Source of the DNA: Bryoerythrophyllum caledonicum
Lineage: Eukaryota > Streptophyta > Bryopsida > Pottiales > Pottiaceae
Assembly: GCA_963971425.1 (NCBI GenBank)
Contig: OZ020521.1
Location: 2,420,501-2,484,500, forward strand
Reading direction: 5' to 3'
Length of the DNA: 64,000 nt
Part shown: piece after piece, positions 56,150 through 64,000 of the stretch
Numbering within the stretch: the first letter of the stretch is position 1
Layout: each line of letters opens with the position of its first letter
Position numbers and translations under genes: made by a program
Notes under the pieces: model-generated
Databases searched by the model: none
What the model was told of the DNA's origin: nothing
The model's input: the letters and a program-made list of their open reading frames with translations, nothing else

Positions 56150-57271
56150 TACTATTGATTAAGACCCTAATTTTTGGTTGAGGCCAATGGGGGGTACCTA
56201 GTGGCAGAAATAGGTTGAACATGGCTTACCACTTTGAAGATCCATAACTAAAATTTTACATCTCATTGGAAAAATATGAAATCACTTGGGTTGAGATTGT
56301 AATTCTATCAACTATCACTGAAAAATAAATGTGTTATTATTTGGGTTCTCCTTATATGCACATTGCTTAATCCCTAAAGGACCAGGCCCTTGTGCTTCAC
56401 CAAAACCATCCCAAAACTGCCACTTTGACATGAGATATTATTAAACTTATGTAAACGCCTTTTTACTGTTTTGCACCATTGGATCTTCAAGTTACCTACT
56501 ACAAAAAAAACCCTAAAATTTTCGTAAACTTTGATCGTATGGATCAAAAGATAAATGCATTTGAAGAGTGCAAAATTGTTTTTTTCTATCGTGCCCGGAC
56601 TGGTTTAACATACTTTGACTCAAGATAATGGCATATTTTTCCATTACACATTGCATAAACTCAATGAATCTATGTTCTACTTTGTGTTAAGTCATTGCAC
56701 GCCAAAAATCACAAGTAATGGAAGTGTTTACAATAAGAAAAATGGACCTGCAACAACTAGGGGTATAGAAAGTGGCTCTTTACTTAGGAAAGCTATTTTG
56801 TTTTTAAAATAGATAAATGGTATTTTGAACTAATATCCAAACAATGAATAGAATATTAAAGTCATATTCTTACAACATGAAAAATATTTTTTAAAAAGAG
56901 TAAAATCCTTAATTTCTATGCGTTTATAAGTGAAAACAATGAAGGTAACCAAGAAGTTTCCTCCACTACTACCCACCTCAAAAAGGTGCAATTGTCAACT
57001 CTACGATAGCACTATTCAACTCTATAGCACCTTCCTAAACTACCAGAAGAGTAGAGCTTTTATGTTTGGAGCACCATAACTTTTTCCCTATAAGTCCAAA
57101 AAAAAATTAAAAAATCCCTGCAAAGATAACGTGTATTTCTGTTAGCAATAAAATTTTCAAGAAGTTATCTTAAAAAATGGATTTCAAGGAACTTGCCCAA
57201 TATCAATTTGTCCGACATAGGGACAAATTGTCCTTTAGGGGTTAATGTGTGAGACATGGGGGTATACCTTA
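56150..57271 (-). mobile_element. Older copy of the 40.3-kb MITE, interrupted
   Basis: 56,160-56,366 is the reverse complement of 40,370-40,560 (AAGACCCTAATTTTTGGTT, GGGGGGTACCTAGTG, CACTTGGGTTGAGATTGTAA). 57,246-57,271 (ATGGGGGTATACCTTA) matches its other end. The two parts are separated by the TTAA element; the uninterrupted copy at 40,358 reads CAAGTTAAGGAATGTGC, showing the empty TTAA site. Confidence 0.78.
56367..57245. mobile_element. TTAA-flanked element, copy E
   Basis: Perfect TTAA at 56,367-56,370 and 57,242-57,245; inverted ends (T/C)CCCTAAAGGACCAGGCCC / GGGACAAATTGTCCTTTAGG. 879 bp, no coding capacity. It belongs to a subtype whose interior differs from A-C but matches copy D. 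It is inserted in the older MITE, with the empty site visible at 40.36 kb. Confidence 0.9.
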
Positions 57272-57426
57272 GTTGGAGAAGCGAAGGTTAGGAACACATG
57301 CCGGGTGGTGGCTGGGCCGGGTGGACAATAGGGTTGGATGTGGAGTCATGGATCAAGGTCATGAAATATGGAATACACGTATTTGTATTCCAAATATAAA
57401 TATATGTATTTGATTGATATTTCGTT

Positions 57427-57781
57427 AAGCACCAGGGCCTTGGTATAGTGGTTTGGGTCATGGCACACCGGTGAGGTGGTTGTGAGTTCAAGTCCTATTG
57501 CCGGCGTGGTGCCTACCACCATAGTCCACCCAATTATGGTGGGGGGTCCCATGGCCTTGTTGTATAGGGACCCACAAAGCCCTTGGGGGAGATGACATGT
57601 CGGTTGTCTCTAAGGCAATTAGTGAAGGGAAGCACTTAGTGTAGAAAAGTGTTTACCCTCGAGAGGGGGTAGTTTTATTACACTAGCCTATGTCATGTGG
57701 CCATATGCTTAGTGAAGAGAATGAACAAACACTATATTCACGTCCGTCTCCTTTGGAGACTAGAGTTCTTCTTCTTATGTT
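57427..57781 (+). mobile_element. tRNA-headed SINE, full length
   Basis: Flanked by 10-bp direct repeats with one mismatch (ATATTTCGTT 57,417-57,426; ATATTTTGTT 57,782-57,791). The head has RNA polymerase III signals: A box TGGTATAGTGGTTTGG (57,441-57,456) and B box GAGTTCAAGTCC (57,484-57,495), about 30 bp apart, as in a tRNA. The tail has CCCTCGAGAGGGGG, ACACTATATTCACG, a perfect stem-loop GTCTCC-TTT-GGAGAC, and TTCTTCTTCTT. The tail is shared with the retroposons at 11.7 and 52.9 kb. No cloverleaf with a proper acceptor stem, so it is not a tRNA gene. Confidence 0.88.
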
Positions 57782-57791
57782 ATATTTTGTT

Positions 57792-57975
57792 TGAAAACAT
57801 GTATACAACAAATACATCTGAATACATGTATTCAATTGTTGGAGTACATGTATTTGATAACCTTGTCATGGATCAAGGTCAATACGGCTCACTTGTGGAT
57901 GCAATTTGCCTCAATCAGCATGTCCCCATGTTCCTACAAAACCAAGATTTGTGCTAATATTCTTCTTTGAACTAG
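57792..57975. other. Short spacer
   Basis: Contains repeated AATACATGTATT-like words; no gene. Confidence 0.4.
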
Positions 57976-58524
57976 CCCTTAAAGGACCAAGGCATTTTAG
58001 AGGAATTTCTACTCTCTTGATTAAAAAATTCCAACATTAAATTTTTTAGAATGTAACCATAAACACGCAATTAAGCAATTATGCACTTGGCCATTTAAAA
58101 GTGCACTTGGGTACAACGGCGGCCATTGTGAACAAGAGTGGCAAGATTGAAAAAAAAAAAAACAAAGAAAAAAAAAATTCAAAGAAAAAAATTTGAGCTT
58201 GTTCAACAATACTATGTACAACCATGGTTGTTAATATTGGAAGCAATTTTTTGGCATTTTTAACTAATTTTTGTTGGCCCCTCGTTAATACTAGATAAAT
58301 GTGTATTTAATTTAGTTTCACAATATTTCAAAGATAGATTTCAAGGATTGTAGTATAAAAACAAGCGTAATCACAAAAAAACATACTTTATGCAAGGGTT
58401 GGCAGTTAATTAAGAGATATTCTATGTAGTACAAAATGCATACAATTGTGGAAACTAAATATAGACTCTTCTACAAATGGACTTAGCACCAATAGTTAAA
58501 AAACCTTTACACCTTTGGGATTAA
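57976..58524. mobile_element. Possible TTAA-family remnant
   Basis: The left edge CCCTTAAAGGACCAAGG resembles the family terminus; the right edge CCTTTGGGA + TTAA resembles the other end. The interior is unlike other copies, and the left TTAA is not preserved. Alternatively the left edge is one end of a larger element that extends over the DUF7869-type gene to 62,546. Confidence 0.4.
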
Positions 58525-58630
58525 TGACATAACGTCTTACATCACCCTTAGAATATACTACTCTTACACATATACTAATAATATATCAATTACCATACAC
58601 AACTAGTATACTGTCATAAAGGCACACTAT

Positions 58631-61600
58631 TTACTCCATAGAATTTAGAGCTGCTTGCAAACTGTCATCATCGATAGCTTCGGTTTGCATTGCAATATAC
58701 TGTAGTATGTGAGCCCTTGTCGATTGAAGAATGCGAATCCTGCTTTCAACCAGCACTCCAAATACATTGCGCTTTCTCCACCCGTTGGCCCCGGACATGG
58801 TTCTTTACGGTGTGTCTACCCATGAAAAAATACATGCCTCTTTCTCTACCCAACTATGGGTCTCCCCAGATGGCTCCCAGAATGAATCCATGTAATTTGC
58901 ATACCGCTGTGCAGATGACCCATGTCCATCAATCCCCCCCCCTTGGATGATGGGCCAATACCAACAAACCTTTATCTTAAGTCTCCATCGGCTTTTTCCT
59001 TCCTCAATCACTTTCCTCACATAGAATGGTACACCGCCTTCTATTTCTGCTCGATCAACACTCAAGGCTACAAATCGTCCACAACAGATATCATATTGTG
59101 GATTGAATGGTGGAAATGGGTCATCATTACCTTCATACCTTGCTCCTTCTTCGGCTCGTTCCTCAACATAGTTGCGTTCTGTTCGTTGTGCCCTACGCAG
59201 TGCTTGATTAGAGGGTCTTCCTCTACGAGGACCAAAGTATCCTCGAGCCTCGGCATTTGGAAGCATCGCCACTACCTGCTCAACGACATTTATCTCGCGA
59301 TTTTCTTCACTTGTACCATCCATTACATCCAAAGATGCACTCTCCGTAGATCCGGTGTTGGTGAAGTCTAAAGGCCAAAACGGTGACGAACGATGCTCAT
59401 TGCTACGGTCTTTGTATGGAAATTCAGCTAAATAGATTTTCAATCGTTCAGCCTCTACTTTTGCCTCACGATTCTTGTCCTCATGGTGCAACCTTTGAAT
59501 GCATCTTTGTTTATATACGATGAAGTCATCCAACGCCTTCAATTCCCGCTCGTCCGCTCCAAATACTTCCGCAAATGATGGTCGCTCATCCCTACTTGGC
59601 AACGACCTCAAAGTTTTTGTCCCCGCCTCCGGTCCCCATGCATCCTTGCAATAATGCTTGTGTTGTACTCGAACCTCACGAGTCCCTTCTCGATTGTCCA
59701 TATAGAATCGCATATGGTGCGGAAATATTATGCCCACTAATGAATCCTGACCTGTCAGTAAGTGAGGAGTTATGAACAATTTCCAATCCCATACATTCTC
59801 TAGCAGCCGAGCGCTAACAAATGCCTCCGTAGGAGATGTTCCTTGTTCTATAAGACTCATCATTTCCTTCAACGAGCCTACGTCCGACCTCTTCAACGTA
59901 TTTGATATACAACTGAAACGTTGATCAATATCTTCGTGTGTATGGCCCACTATGAGGAAAGATAGCTCCACTTCTTGAAAAAACCCCAATCCCACCAATA
60001 TAGTACATAGAGCAAACATATAAATGTTTTTGTTCTCCCGTGTGCAGTTGTCCGCCTGGATTCGTAATGTTGGTGGCAAAAAGCCCTTCCTCCGCAACAC
60101 ATCTCCTATCACGTACAACAATGTACTCACGACTTGGTTGCTATCATGTTTGCGGTGAGTCCCAAACCACACGTCGCAATATAAACCGATCCCATGTACA
60201 AGAGCTCCGCACAGGTGGGTCTTCACACACCGGTGTTCAATGTTCTTCACAGTCTGACGCATCCTCGGTACCATGGTTGTGTTTTGGTCCATGCCATCCA
60301 CTATGATGCACATGTACAATTCAGGGCTAATATAACACGACCTCTAGAATATCCAATAATGCCTACGTTCTTCCATTTGGTTGCGCAGATGTAACATAAA
60401 CAACTCTTTTATCTTTATCCTTGCATCCGCATTGGTGGTTCCCTCCATGGCACATTTATACTCCCAACAATGATAACACTTTGAGAACCTCGAGAATGGA
60501 GGTACCTGAATGTGGGGATACTTGATGCGCCACATCCTTCGGAACGAACTGATAGAAATGGTTTCTCCATTACAAATTCTCTTCACCTCCTCGTTCACGT
60601 AATTGAATATATCAAATTTGGCAGTATTTATAGGAAGGAGAATAAGAGGCACCACTTCATTGTCACTCTTACGGCAAATACAGCGATGAGGTTGAGGGCA
60701 ACCAGCTTCATCGACAAACGATTTAAAACAAGCCTCTGCCGCAGACATTCTAGTGCTCTCTCTAATCGGATCTGAAAGGGTATTGCCGTGAATCGATGTC
60801 ACTCTTCCATATATTAGACAATCCTTCTTCAATTGCTTAAAACGCCTATGTGAATATCCAACCCCAAAAGCGTAGCAAGCAATGCAAACTTCTTTCCCAT
60901 CTAACTTTGTTACAAACTTGTCACGATGAGTTCCTTCCGTCCTAGTATAAAAAGAAACCAACGTACTGAAAACTCATTGCCCCATGCATTATATCGCATG
61001 TCCAATAGATACCTTGCTGGAACGTCCCTCAAACAATTCCGTTTGCATCCTCCTTGTGCCATTGCAATTTGCACGCTTCTAAGGGATACCTTAGATGGTG
61101 CAGCTTCTATCAATAATGGCTCTACCGAATCTCTCCTTCTCCTATTTTGCATAGAATAGGGGCGACGTGCTGGTCTAACATAAGCAAATCCATCTACATG
61201 GGAAAAATCTTGGATATTTGAGGGAGTAGGTTGGGAAAACGGTGAATTTTCATCTACGGCGTTAGAAGCTTGACTACTGCGTCGCGACCTCTCGGTTGAT
61301 CCTGGTCTGTTGATGAATTCGGGAAAATCAAATTTTTGGGCCATCATTCCTATAGGCGCTGCTCGTGATCCAAGGTCACCAGAGGCACTTGAAATACCCG
61401 GTTCTACATCCACTATACATAGCAAAGTACGGTGCCAACGAATGATCAAGCCTACACACATGCCAAGTCGTTCTCCTACAATCTCTCCGGTCCAATGCAA
61501 TGCATCATCTACCCTAGTGATACGCACCCCCACCTCGAATGGGAACAACTTCGATCCATTCAATTCCATACCGCTTTTGAATGCATGCTCCCTTTTAGCT

Positions 61601-61836
61601 TAACCCACCACATCCCCTCTTTCAGATAGCAACTCTACTGTCCTTCCCAATTCAGATGTCATGACGTCAATAGATCTTTCTTGAATTTGCCTTGCACGTG
61701 CTGCTCGTACTAATCGTGCCCCCACAGAGATATTGGAAACCATATTATCCCTTTGGATGTGTCGCCGTATTAAAGGAGTCTGAATTGTACGGCTCTCCAT
61801 TATCACTATTGAAAAAAAAACATTATGGTTGCACAT
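58631..61836 (-). pseudogene. DUF7869-type (probable RNase H-like/DDE) protein gene, with in-frame stops
   Basis: Read leftward: start near 61,800 (MESRTIQTPLIRRHIQRDNM); TAA at 61,602-61,600; then a frame with FEVGVRITRVDDALHWTGEI (chromo/Tudor-like by eye). Frame to 60,344 has Cys-rich patches (CIACYAFGVG, HRCICRK, CYHCWEYKC) and MEERRHYW; TAG at 60,346-60,344; then 504 codons with MCIIVDGMDQ (Asp 8), LRIQADNCTRENKN (Asp 90) and LIVGHTHEDIDQRFS (Glu 129, Asp 130/132), the family's hallmark triad and a plausible DDE site. VPFYVRKVIEEG...IKVCWYWP may be BAH-like. TAA at 58,807-58,805, then 57 more in-frame codons to 58,631. A 47-nt intron (61,012-60,966) joins the two middle frames. Probably transposon-derived; role unproven. 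Confidence 0.75.
60966..61012 (-). other. Candidate 47-nt intron in the DUF7869-type gene
   Basis: On the minus strand: AAG|GTATCT donor at 61,012 and TTTTCAG|TA acceptor ending at 60,966. Removal joins the 61,569 frame (GACGTTCCAGCA AG) to the 60,961 frame (T ACG TTG GTT) without loss of register. Without splicing the gene needs a frameshift. 47 nt is short for a plant intron. Confidence 0.5.
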
Positions 61837-61984
61837 CTGTCAGAAAAATTGTACTAATTGATAACCTCTAAAGCGCCATCCATATGATAGAAGCTATGTT
61901 TTTTATTGCATATTTAATGTTCATAACATGTTGATGATATTGAACCTTTTTATAAAACTTCTTTGAAATGAAAAAATTTAACAT

Positions 61985-62254
61985 TTGTAGAGCGCACACT
62001 TACTTGCAAGAGTCTTCCAATATGCTACACCTCTTCTACATCCCTAAATATTGGTGTACAAGAAACTAATATCATTTTTGACATAATGGTAATGAACCTA
62101 GACCCTAGGTAACGCAAACTTTTGTAACCGAGTAAATTGAAAATCCAATATTCGACTCAATCTAAGAAAAAAATAAACCAATGTTGTCTACTATAAAAAC
62201 TATAAATTTTCAATCCGTGCATTCAAATTTTAGGAAACTTTGTGAGTATGTTAC
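61985..62254 (-). mobile_element. Truncated TTAA-family fragment
   Basis: The reverse complement matches copy A from about 3,530 to 3,800 (GTAACATACTCACAAAGTTTC; GTGTAGCATATTGGA). It stops where copy F begins. Confidence 0.65.
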
Positions 62255-62546
62255 TTAACCCCTAAAAGCCCGTGATAAATTCGCACGAAAAACACTTCAA
62301 AATTGTTGATTCTAGTGCAATGGGTAAGGAAGGAAATAAAACCTTATATTTATCCTTTTGACCGTAGGATCTCCATCAACACTTACTATGTAACATACTC
62401 AAAAAAAATATGATAGGATCTTCTTCTATACTTATGTGAGATGACGTGGTAAATTTTTTGTGAATTTTGACCGTACAGTGTGAAAGATAATTGCTCAAAT
62501 TGAGTTTTTTGTTCTCCGAAGGGACACTTGGTCCTTTAGGGGTTAA
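62255..62546 (+). mobile_element. TTAA-flanked element, copy F (short)
   Basis: Perfect TTAA at both ends (62,255-62,258; 62,543-62,546). Left CCCCTAAAAGCCCGTGATAA, right CACTTGGTCCTTTAGGGG. The left ~140 bp follow copy A; most of the interior is deleted (292 bp in total). Confidence 0.82.
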
Positions 62547-62579
62547 CTTTGATGGAAATATAATGCCTACTTTTAGTAT

Positions 62580-63110
62580 TCAATCAATCCATGACCAAAA
62601 TCTTGGAGAAAATTTGCATCCAATCGTTAATTGTAAAGATTATATTGTTTAAAGTTGTCATATATTGGTAGTAAAAATTGTGGATTCCAGAGGGGTGCAC
62701 TACTTTATCAATTGATAGATTCTTCCTAGAAAATTCATACTTTAAATGATAGAGGATTAGAAGTGCACTAGGTGATAGCTTCACATCGACACGTAAATTA
62801 AAAAATCCATTCACGTTTGAACGTTTAAGTACCTTAAGCTTCAATGTGTCCATTTACACTTAAACGTGTCAATGTGTGATTTTCACACTTTATGCATGAT
62901 TTTTGATGTTTTTTGTCTACTTCAATGTATGCGGAAACGTTCCAAAACCCATACAAAGAAAATGGAAGTTTTCCATGTGATGAGAGCAATCAACAATCAC
63001 AAAACAATGAAGAGTCTCTTAGAGACAAATTTCAATCAAAGGTTAAGACCAAAATCAAATTGGTGGTATATGAAATACAAATATTATGTGGCATTGTATC
63101 TGTAGATACC
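62580..63110 (+). repeat. Dispersed repeat, partner of 15.7-16.15 kb
   Basis: The inverted copy of the repeat near 15.9 kb; see that entry. Short ORFs here are shared with that copy only as fragments. Confidence 0.65.
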
Positions 63111-63300
63111 ATGTGGAAGAGCCAGTTTTGGCACCTCTTTGCCAAATCATTTATTTTTCCAAATCACGATGGTTCATACATAATGTATATCACCTAGGTA
63201 TTACATGGGTATCACCTAGACATTGCACATGTATCACATTGGCGAATTGTGGGTATCACCTAGACAAATCTCTTGAATTTTCCAAATTTTTTGGACATTC
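63111..63300 (+). repeat. 22-bp minisatellite (TATCACCTAGACATTGCACA)
   Basis: Four units at about 63,186-63,272 with a 22-bp period, followed by TCTCTTGAATTTTCC. It is the reverse complement of the array and flank at 51.64-51.86 kb. Confidence 0.75.
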
Positions 63301-63503
63301 TTCATACAATGAATACCCTACGCGGTGAAGATTCATTGTATTTGAGTGAATTTGATGTATTTGGCAATGTATTCCTAAGTATTCCAAGAGCTTTATAATT
63401 CCAATTGTGATATGATTTTTGGAGAGTGTGCCTATAATGTGTGAGCAAATGTCAACTTCAAATTTCTCACCGATTTCATGAAAAGCAAGATTTTAACACA
63501 TCT

Positions 63504-63690
63504 TGCTACCTCCCATTTCAACACCAATTGGGGTTGTTATGAGGTTTTGTGTAGTAGGAAGGGTGACGGGTGACTTAGGTTAGTGAGTTCCTTTAGAGGT
63601 CCTGTCATGTCCGTCGTGTGGCCAACTCTAGAGTGTAGTTCTTGTTTCTGGTTTCGTTTGGTTAGTGCCAAAATAAATAAATAAATATTC
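63504..63690 (+). mobile_element. 5'-truncated LINE 3' end
   Basis: Flanked by a perfect 9-bp repeat AACACATCT (63,495-63,503; 63,691-63,699) and closed by AAAATAAATAAATAAATATTC. It opens with sequence matching the coding end of the LINE copy at 16.2 kb (TTGGGGTTGTTATGAG), so the same L1-type family. Confidence 0.8.
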
Positions 63691-63699
63691 AACACATCT

Positions 63700-64000
63700 A
63701 GACAAGGCTTTTTTTGGGCAATTTGGAGCCGAATGGCAAAAAAATTCCCCAAAAAGAGAATATTCCCCGAAGTGGGAAATTTGTGATTTTAAATTGCCAA
63801 AATTTCATTGATGGCCGATGCCATGACGTCATATTGTTACTAATGAACAGCAAGGACTCCAACCTATCGCCATAAAGGATGTACAAATTTATGTTTATGG
63901 AGATGGATTCTCCAAAAAGATATTTGTGGAGAAAATTTGGTTTTGTACCATTGCAGTAGAAACTTTGTGTCGACAAATGTGTGGTCTCCAAAAAATTTGT
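63700..64000. other. AT-rich spacer to window end
   Basis: No supported feature. Confidence 0.5.

Noticed and set aside
57441-57495. tRNA gene at the A/B box pair
   Set aside because: No cloverleaf with paired acceptor and anticodon arms; the segment heads a 355-bp insertion with target duplications, so it is a SINE.

Overview
The window looks like repeat-dominated nuclear DNA of a plant, most likely a non-seed streptophyte (alga, moss, lycophyte or fern). That placement is inference: the long spacers are AT-rich, the L1-type LINE, hAT/DUF659, pogo-like and DUF7869-type proteins are eukaryotic, and the one gene-like island (47.9-50.0 kb) has plant-style TATA boxes and ACGT elements. There are no rRNA or tRNA genes, no operons and no bacterial features. 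Almost every protein-coding trace is a decayed transposable element (TE). There is one 200-base assembly gap at 30,507-30,706.

Layout. 1-2,791: 3' half of an L1-type LINE (+). 3,399-11,060: a second decayed LINE on the minus strand (endonuclease, reverse transcriptase, RNase H), abutted by one and split by another TTAA-flanked element. 11.2-12.9 kb: an unrecognised decayed gene (-) interrupted by a retroposon. 15.5-21.7 kb: a satellite-like block packed with nested insertions (LINE tail, Mutator-type MITE, pogo-family element, TTAA elements). 24,238-36,881: a 12.6-kb hAT-type element with terminal inverted repeats (TIRs), an 8-bp target duplication, a broken DUF659/hAT transposase and at least three kinds of accessory gene separated by GC-rich 21-bp repeat arrays. 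40.3-42.3 kb: two MITEs. 42.6-44.9 kb: a foldback element around a ~265-bp tandem array. 45.9-47.5 kb: a second pogo-family element holding a small CACTA MITE. 47.9-50.0 kb: the only candidate host genes, two or three small ORFs. 51.9-55.8 kb: a MITE, then a 3.25-kb element with a pogo-like transposase. 56.2-58.5 kb: nested MITE, TTAA element and a tRNA-headed SINE. 58.6-61.8 kb: a DUF7869-type gene (-) with in-frame stops. 62.0-64.0 kb: more TTAA, dispersed-repeat and LINE-tail fragments.

How the parts relate. Two element families can be assembled from this window alone. First, the pogo-like element at 52.6-55.8 kb shares both ends with the non-autonomous elements at 18.8-20.1 and 45.9-47.5 kb. 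Second, TTAA-flanked elements recur at least six times, and one insertion can be checked against its own empty site. Three unrelated retroposed bodies share a ~130-nt 3' tail ending in a stem-loop and (TTC)n; the stem sequence differs between copies but still pairs. The large modular hAT element is the strongest candidate for something not previously described.
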